A stretch of 41,957 nucleotides of DNA from Actinomycetes bacterium (GCA_021791145.1 JAJYXE010000025.1:1-41957), one strand, 5' to 3'. Numbered from the stretch's first letter, positions 24,451 to 32,396 are shown. Notes: generated from the sequence alone by a model not told the origin. Translations and numbers: made by a program.

Positions 24451-24939
24451 TTACCCGATCGGGATGCGGCGGGCTCGTCGCAGCGCCGGCTTGCCCAGGC
24501 GGACCGTGAGCACGCCGTCGTCGAGGGAGGCCGTCGTGTTCTCCTCGTCGACCTCGCCGGGCATCACTGCCTCGTAGTGGAGGTGCCCGACCGTCCTCGA
24601 CCGGCGGCGAAGCACCCCTGCGCGCTCGCGCTCGCGCCGCTCGGCGTCGACGCTCAGCCTCCTGCCCTCCACCGAGACGGTGACGTCGTCCTTCCTCACG
24701 CCGGGCAGCTCCACCTCGACGACGTAGGCGTCGTCGGTCTCCTCGATGTCGGCGAGGGGCGCCAGTCCGGCGAGGGAGCCGAGGGAGAGGTCGGGGGTCT
24801 CGGGCCACCCGAGTCCCCCCAGCAGCCGCCGCAGGTTGTCGCGCAGGCGGTCCAGCTCGTCCCAGACGTCGTCCGCGGACGCCGCCGATCGGGTCCAGGG
24901 CCGGACCTGGCTCTCGTTGCGGAGCACGGGTTGGGTCAT
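24451..24939 (-). CDS. Hsp20/alpha-crystallin small heat-shock protein
   Basis: 162-residue small heat-shock chaperone. The alpha-crystallin domain starts near PLADIEETDDAYVVEVELPG and ends with LDDGVLTVRLGKPALRR; GVLTVRL is the A-x-x-x-G-V-L-T signature that seals the sandwich. The C-terminal RRIPIG holds the I-x-I motif that links dimers into oligomers. The first 55 residues are a variable arm, with a leucine-rich helix DELDRLRDNLRRLLGGLG. An AGGAGGTG ribosome-binding site is present. It follows a second hsp20 by 99 bp on the same strand, and the two proteins may form mixed oligomers. Confidence 0.92.
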   Translation of the reverse strand: MTQPVLRNESQVRPWTRSAASADDVWDELDRLRDNLRRLLGGLGWPETPDLSLGSLAGLAPLADIEETDDAYVVEVELPGVRKDDVTVSVEGRRLSVDAERRERERAGVLRRRSRTVGHLHYEAVMPGEVDEENTTASLDDGVLTVRLGKPALRRARRIPIG

Positions 24940-25038
24940 CTTGCACCTCCTGGGGTCTTCTCGGTTCCGTGCGTTCCCTGCGGAGGAGCAGGGCGGCGCG
25001 TCGTCGCCCTGCTCCCCGACCTCGGATCAGGCGGCTGA

Positions 25039-25467
25039 TCAGGCGGCGGTTCCGGCGGCGATCGCCTCCTTGCGTTCTCCGGCCGAGATGGCCACCCGGC
25101 GCGGCTTGGCATCGGCGGCGATCGGCAGGCGGACCGTGAGCACGCCGTCGTCGTAGTGGGCCGCGACGTGGTCGGTGTCGAGGCTGTCGCCGAGCTGGAT
25201 CCGGCGCGTCGCCCGACCGTGCGGTCGCTCGGCGACGAGGACCTCGTCGCAGTCGTCGGAGCCTGATCGACGTTCTGCCGAGACGGTCAGGACGTGGTCG
25301 TCGACCGTGAGCTCGATCGACTCGGGGTCGACGCCCGGCAGGTCGAAGCTCGCCACGACCTCGTCGTTCGACCGGTACGCGTCCATCGGGATCGCCGCGA
25401 CCGGACCGCTCCACAGCTGCCGGGTGAGGCGGTCGAAGTCGCGGAACGGATCGAACCGGATCAACAT
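25039..25467 (-). CDS. Hsp20/alpha-crystallin small heat-shock protein
   Basis: 142-residue small heat-shock protein starting MLIRFDPFRDFDRLTRQL, the typical N-terminus of actinobacterial Hsp20. The alpha-crystallin domain runs from about residue 35 (NDEVVASFDLPGVD) to YDDGVLTVRLPIAADAKPRR, followed by VAIS. ATG at 25467 is clearly right: AAGGAGGTGGG precedes it at ideal spacing, while frames extending further upstream run through noncoding sequence. It is the first gene of the minus-strand unit with the second hsp20 and possibly the lipid kinase. No classical HspR (HAIR) or CIRCE palindrome is seen upstream, but a 12-bp tandem repeat is. Confidence 0.93.
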   Translation of the reverse strand: MLIRFDPFRDFDRLTRQLWSGPVAAIPMDAYRSNDEVVASFDLPGVDPESIELTVDDHVLTVSAERRSGSDDCDEVLVAERPHGRATRRIQLGDSLDTDHVAAHYDDGVLTVRLPIAADAKPRRVAISAGERKEAIAAGTAA

Positions 25468-25504
25468 CGTCCCACCTCCTTCATGTGTGTGCGCTCTGTG
25501 GTGC

Positions 25505-25526
25505 TTCCTGATGGGTTTCCTGATGG
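25505..25526. repeat. Tandem TTCCTGATGG repeat upstream of hsp20
   Basis: TTCCTGATGG occurs at 25505-25514 and again at 25517-25526, a 12-bp period, 38-59 bp before the hsp20 start. No heat-shock operator of known type is visible here, so this repeat is the main candidate control element. Confidence 0.5.
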
Positions 25527-25595
25527 CACCCTGTCGCGCCATCTGCCGCATTCGACGCTCTGGCGTGACCGGCTATTCCCGGCGGCCGCGGAGGC

Positions 25596-26933
25596 TCAGT
25601 GGGCGACCACGGAGGCGGCGCACGCCCGGGTCGGGCCCCTCGAGGTGCTCGAGACATCGGTGCACACCTCGACGATGCCGGTCTGGCCGCCCGTCGCCTG
25701 ACGCCAGATGGCGCTCGGGCCGATCCGTTGGCTTGGCGGTGGCGGGGTTGGCGGTGGCGGTCCTGGAGCGATCGGGACCGCCGCCCAGGTGCGCCCGGTG
25801 TCGCGGGTCATGAGGAGCCGGTCGGGGAGGGAACTGGCCGAAGGGCGCCCGTCGACCACGAACCCGACCGACGGGCTGACGAAGGCGAGGTTCGACAGCC
25901 CGGCGCCGCCGTCGTCGAGAGTGGTGCTCGTCCAGCGCCGTCCTCCGTCGGCGGAGCGGTAGAGGAAGCCCGCGCCCGAGCTGGCTGCCAGCACGAGCAG
26001 GGAGGGGCTCGGGGCGACGAAGGCCTCTACGAGGCCTCCGAGCGGTGCGTCGCCGACCGGCCGCACCGACGCGCCGCCGTCGGTCGACTCGAGGAGCTCC
26101 TTTGCCTCCTGGCCGGCGCCTGGGTTGCCCGCGCACAGCTCGAAGAGGGTCGAGCCTCCCGGCGAGGCCAGCTCGGCGAGGTCGATCGCCTCGGCGGGCC
26201 TGTCGCACGGGTCGGGGAGACGGCTCCACGAGGTACCTCCATCGGTCGTGCGCCAGATCGACACCGGCGAGGGGAACCGTCTCGGCCACATGGCCACCCA
26301 GCCATCGCTTCCTCGGAAGAGGAGCTGAGCCGAAGAGAAGCCGCCGACGCCGTGGACCACCTGCCAGGCGTCCGTGCCGACCGGCGCGTGCTCGAGGCGG
26401 AGGGTGGGTGCCGCACAGTCAGGGTCCTGGGTCCAGCAGCTGGCGACGACCACCCAGAGGGTGCCGGCGTCCACTGCGAGGTCGAGCACCGCTCCTCGGG
26501 GGTGTAGCTGCTCCCAGCGAGCGGGGCGTGACGCCGATGTGCTGGCCCACAGTCCGGGCCCGTACGAGTAGCCGTTCGTGCCGGAGAAAAGGATCCTGCT
26601 GATCGCGTCACCGGCTACGACGGCACCTCCCAGGGGAGGACTCGCGAGGGGGGCAGGCGGCGCTGCCACGGCGTGCCAGCGAGACCCGCCGTCCGAGGTC
26701 GCGACGAGCGCGGCGCAACTGGCCGTCGTGCAGCGCGTCGCGCCGAGCACGAAGCCGTCGGATGCCGAGACGAAGCTCGCCGAGAGCGGCTCGAAGGTCG
26801 CACGGGCGGCCGGCCGGGGTCGCGCGGGCGGCGCCGTGCTCGCCGCTGCGCAAGGGGCGAAGAGGCAGAGCAGCAGTGCTGCGGCGACGAAGCCCGTGCT
26901 CGTCCCGTGGTGGCGCCGCTGGCTCCTCTGCAT
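25596..26933 (-). CDS. Secreted Asp-box (BNR) beta-propeller protein
   Basis: 445-residue exported protein. The signal peptide is MQRSQRRHHG followed by the hydrophobic core FVAAALLLCLF and a likely cleavage after CAAAS. Five Asp-box turns mark successive propeller blades: TSDGGSRW (79-86), TTDGGTSW (229-236), STDGGASV (273-280), SADGGRRW (327-334) and TRDTGRTW (376-383). The fold is that of sialidases and the Ycf48-type proteins. There is no sign of the sialidase catalytic arginine triad, so binding is more likely than hydrolysis. A proline-rich linker (PPPPTPPPP) near residue 390 leads to a short Cys-containing tail. ATG at 26933 has AGAGGTGG eight bases upstream. A decayed relative of this kind lies at 29624. 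Confidence 0.78.
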   Translation of the reverse strand: MQRSQRRHHGTSTGFVAAALLLCLFAPCAAASTAPPARPRPAARATFEPLSASFVSASDGFVLGATRCTTASCAALVATSDGGSRWHAVAAPPAPLASPPLGGAVVAGDAISRILFSGTNGYSYGPGLWASTSASRPARWEQLHPRGAVLDLAVDAGTLWVVVASCWTQDPDCAAPTLRLEHAPVGTDAWQVVHGVGGFSSAQLLFRGSDGWVAMWPRRFPSPVSIWRTTDGGTSWSRLPDPCDRPAEAIDLAELASPGGSTLFELCAGNPGAGQEAKELLESTDGGASVRPVGDAPLGGLVEAFVAPSPSLLVLAASSGAGFLYRSADGGRRWTSTTLDDGGAGLSNLAFVSPSVGFVVDGRPSASSLPDRLLMTRDTGRTWAAVPIAPGPPPPTPPPPSQRIGPSAIWRQATGGQTGIVEVCTDVSSTSRGPTRACAASVVAH

Positions 26934-27427
26934 GGATGCGCCACCTCTGTGCACCTCGATGGTGTCGATGTCCCTGAGCCTACGCCCCGACGGCGATCGC
27001 GGCTCGCCCGCCTCGACGTTCCGTCGCTCGGTGGCCGAAGCGCTGCCATCCCAGCATCGGCGGCAAGGCGCTCCGACCACGCCGAGCGTGAACTACGAGG
27101 TGTGACTGGATGGCGGCGGGAGCACAAGACAGGACACCACGCCTTTTGCCCTCCTCGTCCGCGCCGTGGCGAAGGTCGACACGGATATTGCACGCCGCTC
27201 GGGAGCTCCGGCTGGGTCGGGGGACAGGCGCAGGGTCGAACGGCTTCGGGCCGTCCCGCTCGTCGGGAAGGCGAGGACCATCGCCGTCTCGCTGTCGGCG
27301 GGTTTCACGCCCGGAGCTGACCGCACGCCCCGGCGCACCGCGCGCGGTCGTGTCGGCAGCCGTTGGCACGCGGATGGCCCGCAGCCGTTGAGGCGCCGCT
27401 CTGCCGGTATGTCGCCATGTGCGCTGC
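26934..27427. other. 494 bp without a recognised gene
   Basis: This stretch separates the BNR gene (reading away) from the end of the GT4 gene on the same strand. Open frames exist on both strands but are arginine/proline-rich shadows without domain or signal. No tRNA, hairpin with T-tract or clear promoter was found. Confidence 0.5.
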
Positions 27428-28633
27428 CTATGCGCCGACGAGCGCCGGGTCGTCGGGGCGGGCGTCGAGGCGCAGCTCCTGCCCCTCGACGACGGTCCGG
27501 TAGGCCGCCTCGTAGCCGGCGACCATCCGGGACACGTCGAAGCATCTCGCGGCGCGGGCCCGGCATCTGCGGCGGTCCAGGGTCTCGACGGCACCGACCG
27601 CGGCCACGAGCTCCTCTGGCGTGTCGACCACGATCCCCGTCTCGCCGTGCGCGACGACCTCGGGGACGCTGCCACGGCGCAGCGCGACGACCGGCGTCCC
27701 GCAGGCCATCGCCTCGACCATGACGAGGCCGAAGGGCTCCTCCCAGAGCACCGGGAAGAGCAGCGCGCTCGCGCTCCCGAGCAGCTCCCGTTTCGTGGCG
27801 GCGTCCGCCTCGCCGACGTACTCGACCAGGCCGCCGAGCCGAGGGGCGACGGCGGCGTCGAAGTACGCCCGCTCGGGCGGCTCGTTCAGCTTGCCGGCGA
27901 GGAGGAGCCGGCGTCCCGTGCGCCGGGCGACCTCGATGGCGACATGCGCACCCTTGTCAGGACTGAAGCGGCCGAGGAAGAGCAGGTAGCCCCCGTCGCC
28001 TGCGCCCAGCGGATAGGACGCCACGTCGATCCCGTTGTGGACGGTCGCGAGCCAGTTCACCTCCGGGCGCAGCCGGCGCTGGGCCGCCGAGATGGCGACG
28101 ACGTCGACGGTGGCACCCAGGCGGGTGAGGTAGTCGCCGGGCTCGCCGGTCACCGGTCCGTGGGCGGTCACCACCGTGGGGACCCCCCGCCCCCGGGCGA
28201 GCAGCGGGCCCGCCAGGGTGTGGTCGTGGACGACGTCGAGCTCCGCAGCGCCGAGGGCCTCGGCCGCGGCGGCCGCATGGAGCACCTCGGGCACCGGCTC
28301 ACCGAGACGGGAAGAGGGCGGCTCGGGGTAGGAGGCGACGTAGCGCTGGGCGGTGGTGCCGGGCGCACCGGCTCCGACGAGCGTCACGTGGTGGCCCCGG
28401 GCGACGAGGCCGTCGACCAGCCCGGCGACCATCGCCTCGATGCCGCCGTAGCCGGCGGGGGGGACCCTGAACCACGGCGGGGCGATCATCCCGATCCGCA
28501 ACTGCCTGCTGGCGTCCGCAACTTCTGTACCCGCCAACCTGGCAGTCCTTGCCGAGCTCACCGAGCCCGTCGATCCGACGGGACCCACCGATCGCGCCGA
28601 GTCGCGCGCACGCTGGGGTGCCGACGTCGCCAT
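27428..28633 (-). CDS. GT4-family glycosyltransferase
   Basis: 401-residue GT-B glycosyltransferase. The acceptor-side fold starts with IGMIAPPWFRVPPAGYGGIE (about residues 47-66), the PPxGYGGIE loop typical of a GT4 subgroup often called with trehalose/mannosyl transferases. The donor side has FLGRFSPDKGAH at about 219-230, and the EX7E motif is Glu299-Glu307 in EEPFGLVMVEAMACGTPVV. No membrane segment. ATG at 28633 is preferred because GAGGAGGG stands nine bases before it; the frame continues upstream only through repeats. Substrates are unknown, most likely a nucleotide sugar and a lipid or small glycan. No co-transcribed gene: its neighbours are separated by several hundred bases. Confidence 0.88.
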   Translation of the reverse strand: MATSAPQRARDSARSVGPVGSTGSVSSARTARLAGTEVADASRQLRIGMIAPPWFRVPPAGYGGIEAMVAGLVDGLVARGHHVTLVGAGAPGTTAQRYVASYPEPPSSRLGEPVPEVLHAAAAAEALGAAELDVVHDHTLAGPLLARGRGVPTVVTAHGPVTGEPGDYLTRLGATVDVVAISAAQRRLRPEVNWLATVHNGIDVASYPLGAGDGGYLLFLGRFSPDKGAHVAIEVARRTGRRLLLAGKLNEPPERAYFDAAVAPRLGGLVEYVGEADAATKRELLGSASALLFPVLWEEPFGLVMVEAMACGTPVVALRRGSVPEVVAHGETGIVVDTPEELVAAVGAVETLDRRRCRARAARCFDVSRMVAGYEAAYRTVVEGQELRLDARPDDPALVGA

Positions 28634-28765
28634 CTCGATGTCCCTCCTCGGTCCTTCCAACGATCGTTCCAACAATCTCCGGTCGTCCATCGCGGTCGCC
28701 GGTGGGGTGCGCTCGGCCCGAGCCCGCCGGCGACGGCTCGTTCCTGACGCCATGCCGTCGGCTGC

Positions 28766-28829
28766 GCCGAACAGCGACTGTGCCGAACACCGGCTGTGCT
28801 GAACAACAACTGTGCCGAACAGTGACTGT
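28766..28829. repeat. Four tandem 16-bp repeats upstream of the GT4 gene
   Basis: Exact 16-bp periodicity: GCCGAACAGCGACTGT (28766-28781), GCCGAACACCGGCTGT (28782-28797), GCTGAACAACAACTGT (28798-28813), GCCGAACAGTGACTGT (28814-28829), then a decaying GCCAAGAA. The constant part is GCYGAACA at the left and CTGT at the right. The last unit contains the dyad ACAGT-G-ACTGT, and unit junctions give TGT-N5-ACA. The array lies 133-196 bp before the GT4 start and 36 bp after the vapC stop. The rest of the gap 28634-28864 has no gene. Confidence 0.85.
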
Positions 28830-28864
28830 GCCAAGAAATTGATATGCAATGACGGGGCATCCCG

Positions 28865-29290
28865 TCAATCGTCCGAGCTGCCCCCAGCGCAGCCGTTTCG
28901 ACCGGGGGTGCTCACCGGCATGCCGGCTGCCCGGGCTGCATCGACGAGGCGTCGGTCGTAGGCGACGAAATCGGTCAGCTCGTCGGCGAGCATCAGCGCC
29001 GAGGCCAGGTGGAGCGCGTCGAGCGTCCGCAGCTCCTCTCCCCCCACCTCGCACGCGACGTCCAGGACGGCCCGGTCGAGCGGGACGAGATCGAGGTCGC
29101 CGGTGACGGCTCGAGCTTCGGCGAGAGCTCGGCCTCCGACCCTCCGAGCAGCGCGCACGACCTCCGTCCGCGCGAGCTCGCTCGTGACCACCGGCTCGTC
29201 GGGTCGCTGCGCCAGCCAGGCGCCGAGGGCGTCGGTCTCGGCCTCTCGCCTGACCAGCTTCATCAGGGCCGAAGAGTCGAGGTAGATCAC
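28865..29290 (-). CDS. vapC: PIN-domain ribonuclease toxin (VapC family)
   Basis: 141-residue PIN-domain protein. MIYLDSSALMKLV is the canonical VapC start with Asp5. Glu43 (SELARTE), Asp91 (TLDALHLASAL) and Asp112 (FVAYDRRL) complete the four acidic residues that hold Mg/Mn, so the nuclease site is intact. VapC toxins cleave tRNA or rRNA. The GTG start overlaps the stop of the antitoxin-like frame by four bases (GTGA), the usual VapBC coupling. The C-terminal tail after residue 125 is a little longer than average. Its antitoxin seems to have lost its normal N-terminus, so control of the toxin is in question. Confidence 0.9.
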   Translation of the reverse strand: MIYLDSSALMKLVRREAETDALGAWLAQRPDEPVVTSELARTEVVRAARRVGGRALAEARAVTGDLDLVPLDRAVLDVACEVGGEELRTLDALHLASALMLADELTDFVAYDRRLVDAARAAGMPVSTPGRNGCAGGSSDD

Positions 29291-29580
29291 AGCCGCTCGC
29301 CGCGCTCGGCGTCGAGGAGCTCCTGGTTGGTCGGCTGCCCCGGGGAGATCGGCACTGGCTGCGGCCCGCGCAGCCGCCCGCTTGGGTTCGCGGGGGGGAG
29401 GAGTCTCCCGGCTGCAAGGAGCCGCTCCCTGGCGGTGCGCCCCGGCTCTGGTGGCGTGAGGAGCGCCACCAGCCGCCCGCGTTCGGTGTCGATGACCAGC
29501 CGCCATGAACGAACAACGACGGATAGCGACGGCGCGACGACGGAGGCGCAGGAGAGATCGAGAGTACGTTCGACGGCCAA
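29287..29580 (-). pseudogene. VapB/Phd-type antitoxin, apparently 5'-truncated
   Basis: The C-terminal part, ERGRLVALLTPPEP...LLAAGRLLPPANP...PGQPTNQELLDAERGERL, matches the C-terminal toxin-binding region of Phd/YefM-type antitoxins (usually DRGRPVARLVP...LLAAG...). Normally about 25-30 residues of DNA-binding domain (MxxVGVRELRQxxSxxL...) precede it. Here that part is replaced by MAVERTLDLSCASVVAPSLS from a TTG with no ribosome-binding site. The break coincides with a fragment of an Asp-box gene on the other strand. It still overlaps vapC by GTGA. Either a truncated relic or a new short antitoxin. Confidence 0.55.
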
Positions 29581-29623
29581 GAGTCGACGGGACGTCGATG
29601 AGGGTCATTTTCAGCTGCCTCCT

Positions 29624-29804
29624 GGACCGGGACGCATTTGGGAGAGTGCCGACGACGGCGTGACCTGGCAGCGCTTCAGTCCGTTGCCTGACCATGAACC
29701 GGGCGTCGTCGACTTCCTGGCTACCACGTCTTCCAAGTCGGTCGTCGCCCTGATCGCTCCCTACGACGTCGCCACCGGACTGCAAGCGTCGGGACCAGAG
29801 CAGC
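29624..29804 (+). pseudogene. Fragment of an Asp-box (BNR) protein gene
   Basis: One frame reads GRIWESADDGVTWQRFSPLP followed by GVVDFLATTSSKSVVALIAP, which is a single beta-propeller blade with an Asp box (SADDGVTW). No start, signal peptide or further blades are present. It faces the truncated antitoxin and ends close to the stop of the MDMPI-like gene. It is interpreted as a leftover of a deleted or rearranged gene. Confidence 0.55.
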
Positions 29805-29825
29805 TTCGAAGGCATGGGCAGAGGT

Positions 29826-30467
29826 TCACAGGACGCTCGCGCTGGCCGGGCCGCTGTTTCGACCGGTGAGGGTCAGGAGTATGGAGGCGGCGTTCGGGCG
29901 CCGAGCGGCGAGAGCGCCGGCAAGCTCGCAGCACGCAGCGATCGCCGGTGCGAGCGCTGCCGGCGGCGCCGTGCCGAGGGATCGGGTGAGATCCAGGCTG
30001 TGGACGGTCAGCTCGAAGGTCCGGGTTGGCAGGTACGTGGCGAGCGTCATCGCTCCAGCCGGCGTGGCAAGGAGACTCTCGTCGGAGCTGACATCGACCA
30101 GGTCGAGCACTCGCCGGGCCAACTCGCCTACCGCCCTGGCGGGGTCGTCGCCCAACTCGGCGCCTGCCTGGCGGCCACGTTCAGCGATCGCCGCATCTTG
30201 CCGCATACGTTCCTCAGGATCGGTACCGTCGCCAAGCACAGACAGGAAGTACTCGACGGGACTGGTGAGTACGGGGCCGCCACTAGCGGGCTGGGCGAGG
30301 TAGGCCTCGATCGTCGAAAGCGCGCGGGCGGTGTGGCCGACCAAGGCACGGACGTCCCAGACGCCGAGACCGGGGAGCGCCCACTGATCGGGTCGAACCT
30401 GGCCGACCACGTCGGTGAACGTCCCAGCTGCAGCCTGGAAGCAACGACGACTCTCGATGGTGCCCAC
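29826..30467 (-). CDS. Maleylpyruvate-isomerase N-terminal-domain protein
   Basis: 213-residue MDMPI/DinB-type protein. FQAAAGTFTDVVGQVRPDQW opens the bundle, GLGVWDVRALVGHTARALST carries the first metal His, and TYLPTRTFELTVHSLDLTRSLG holds the second His with Asp. Family members use mycothiol as cofactor or transfer groups to it. The reading is a GTG at 30467 that lies inside a 31-bp palindrome, so translation initiation could be affected by it. Only distantly related to the copy at 15270. No operon partner. A slightly different start cannot be excluded because no ribosome-binding site is visible. Confidence 0.75.
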   Translation of the reverse strand: MGTIESRRCFQAAAGTFTDVVGQVRPDQWALPGLGVWDVRALVGHTARALSTIEAYLAQPASGGPVLTSPVEYFLSVLGDGTDPEERMRQDAAIAERGRQAGAELGDDPARAVGELARRVLDLVDVSSDESLLATPAGAMTLATYLPTRTFELTVHSLDLTRSLGTAPPAALAPAIAACCELAGALAARRPNAASILLTLTGRNSGPASASVL

Positions 30468-30493
30468 ATCACGGGTACTACTCGTGATGTGGG
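30463..30493. repeat. 31-bp perfect inverted repeat over the start codon of the MDMPI gene
   Basis: CCCACATCACG (30463-30473) and CGTGATGTGGG (30483-30493) are exact reverse complements, 11 bp each, around GGTACTACT. The GTG start of the minus-strand gene (30465-30467) lies in one arm. Either an operator that blocks initiation, an RNA hairpin hiding the start, or the mark of a former insertion end. Confidence 0.75.
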
Positions 30494-30861
30494 GGGTTCG
30501 TCAACCGTTGGCGCCTGTGTGGCCGGGCATGGCGCCGACGACCGAAGTGGGAGCACGGGCTCTCCGTCTTGATGCCGTAGCCCTGTTCACGGCCTGGTCC
30601 GCGCCGACGACAGGACGAGTGTCCACAACGGCACACCCGCGTCGCCAAGGTCGACTGGGTCCTCCGCTTCAACCGGCAGCGCTGTTGTAGCCGTGACTTG
30701 CAGTTCCACGCGCTGCGCAACGGCGTGGCGTTCGGGCCAACGCTTGCGCTACGAACCCGAGCGCGCAGCCTGCGTCACGCGCCTCGACGGCACGTCGGTG
30801 GTGCGTAGCGGCGCTCAGAGCCAGAAAGAGAAGGCGATGCTTCGAGAAGGTGGTGCGGTCA
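30494..30861. other. 368 bp without an intact gene
   Basis: Between the palindrome and the relE-like gene no frame carries a recognisable domain. Short frames on both strands are rich in Arg and Cys and look noncoding. The region may be the remains of a lost gene or mobile element, but no transposase motif or terminal repeat could be confirmed. Confidence 0.4.
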
Positions 30862-31326
30862 TCACCGTCCGCTGCACAGTAGGGAGCGCTCGCTGCGACC
30901 GATACGGGGCACGCCGGTCATCGGGCCCGAGCTGGCAACCGAGATGATCGCCGTGTCGGGAGCTGACAAAGCCCGAGCAGGGCGGGCGCCCCAGACGCAC
31001 GCGAGAACTCGTGCTGTGGGTGCCTTTTTCTCGATGTGGGCGGGCACCGCGCAGTCGCCAATTCGGCTGCGGTAGGTGTCGCGACGGTGGTCGATGTCGA
31101 GCACGTAGACAGTCCGGGTCTCGCCGTCGATACGGTAGCGGACCCGGTGCTCGCCACGGCGAGCCCGCCATTGCCCTTCGAAGGGTTTGTGCAGCGGTGC
31201 GCACTCGGCGGGGTCTTCCGCGAGCGGGCCGAAGACGAGCTCGATGCACGCCGCGGCGACTGGTTCGGGCAGGCTCTCGGCCAGGCGCCGCGCCGCGCTA
31301 CGGGCCACGACGACCCGGTGGTTCAC
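30862..31326 (-). CDS. RelE/ParE-superfamily toxin with long C-terminal extension
   Basis: 154-residue protein whose first 88 residues are a normal RelE-like toxin: VVVARSAARRLAESLP at the start, FEGQWRARRGEHRVRYRID in the middle, and VYVLDIDHRRDTYRSR at the usual C-terminus, with the basic residues of the family's active site. About 66 further residues follow (GDCAVPAHIEKKAP...), which typical RelE proteins lack and which look like read-through of noncoding sequence after loss of the original stop. GTG start overlaps the antitoxin stop (GTGA). RelE toxins cut mRNA on the ribosome. Whether the extended form is active is unclear. Confidence 0.82.
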   Translation of the reverse strand: MNHRVVVARSAARRLAESLPEPVAAACIELVFGPLAEDPAECAPLHKPFEGQWRARRGEHRVRYRIDGETRTVYVLDIDHRRDTYRSRIGDCAVPAHIEKKAPTARVLACVWGARPARALSAPDTAIISVASSGPMTGVPRIGRSERSLLCSGR

Positions 31327-31610
31327 CGGGGCTGCTCGTGACGGTGGCGGGAGACGAGATCCCGGACTGCTCGCTCGTCGAGCACCTCGCCCGCTGCGAT
31401 GTCCGCGTCTGCTGCCCGTAGGCGGTCCTGGGTGTCGGGGTCGGCGAGCAGCTCGAGAGTGGCCTCGACCGACTCGAGGTCCTCGGCGGCGAGGAGCACC
31501 ACGTGCTCACGCCCGCTCTTGGTGATCTGGACCCGCTTGTGGGTGGTCGCCACCTCTTCGGCGATCTCGGACAGCCGAGCTTTCATCTGGGACAGCGGCA
31601 ATATCTTCAT
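31323..31610 (-). CDS. Phd/YefM-family antitoxin
   Basis: 95-residue antitoxin. MKILPLSQMKARLSEIAEEV is the DNA-binding N-terminal part, TTHKRVQITKSGREHVVLLAAEDLESVEATLELL the end of the Phd/YefM fold, and the C-terminal acidic region would wrap the toxin. It precedes the RelE-like toxin with a four-base overlap, in the standard antitoxin-first order. A TCTAAT box about 10 bases before the ATG suggests a nearly leaderless transcript, because no ribosome-binding site is present. Unlike the antitoxin at 29287 this one is complete. Confidence 0.9.
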   Translation of the reverse strand: MKILPLSQMKARLSEIAEEVATTHKRVQITKSGREHVVLLAAEDLESVEATLELLADPDTQDRLRAADADIAAGEVLDERAVRDLVSRHRHEQPR

Positions 31611-32099
31611 CGACCAGGATTAGAGTTTGCACTGGCGAGGTCGATGTGCGGGGCAGAGGTGTCGGCGAGAGAGGAGCCGTACCGGATCTGCCGGGCTGGA
31701 GGTGACCGCTGCGAGCGCCGGGAGCCTCCGAAGCGGCTAACGAGCTCACGGGCAGTGACCTGGGCCATCGCCGGGACATCTGAGCGGCGGGGACGTTCTT
31801 GGGGGCGGGGAAGGCGTCCAGCCTGCGCCACGACGTCTCTCTCTGGAGCGCGTCGACAATGGGGCGGTCTGTGGTGGTGCCGTCTCGAGACGCGACGAGG
31901 ACGACGCTCGAGGGGCTTCGGGTCCTACGAGCGTGATCCACGAGACGGCGTGACGGGTGGCGCTCGGTTGGACGACACGATTGGTGCCAGCGAAGCCCGG
32001 GAAAGGGGGCGCAGGGACGCTGAGGCCGCGACACGGGCACTCGGGAAGAGCGCCGACCGAGCTCCAGCGGTCCCATCCGTACCCGTTGCGCTGGCATCG

Positions 32100-32396
32100 C
32101 CCCCCGAGCGTCACCACTTCGTCGTGGTGGAGGTGCCGCCCTCCGAAGAAGCGGATCGCGTTGGCGAAGACGTTCTCGGCAGCGTAGACGTCCTCGATTC
32201 TGGTGCGTGGGCCGAAGGCGTCCACGTAGAACGCGTCGTAGGCGTGGACGGCGACTTCGCTGGATCCCTGGACCCCCGGCGGGTTCGGCCCACTGCTCGG
32301 ATCGCCACGCCGGGTGCTCGCAGTGTCGAAGACCCAGTTGCCGGTGACCAGGATCGCCGAGCTCGAGCCGCCGGCGGTCTCGGTGTCGAGGCTGAT
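32100..32396 (-). pseudogene. Coding-like remnant, unknown protein
   Basis: A frame reads ISLDTETAGGSSSAILVTGN, then VAVHAYDAFYVDAFGPRTRI, then EDVYAAENVFANAIRFFGG. Composition is that of an ordinary globular protein, unlike the arginine/serine-rich sequence on both sides. No start codon or ribosome-binding site fits. The family is not recognised. Confidence 0.35.

Noticed and set aside
26934..27427. Small genes or tRNA in the gap
   Set aside because: No cloverleaf, no domain-bearing frame and no usable ribosome-binding site.
28766..28829. CRISPR array
   Set aside because: Units are only 16 bp and directly abutting without spacers, and no cas gene is present.
30494..30861. Insertion sequence remnant
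   Set aside because: Frames are short and Arg/Cys-rich. No DDE motif, terminal repeat pair or target duplication was found apart from the single palindrome.
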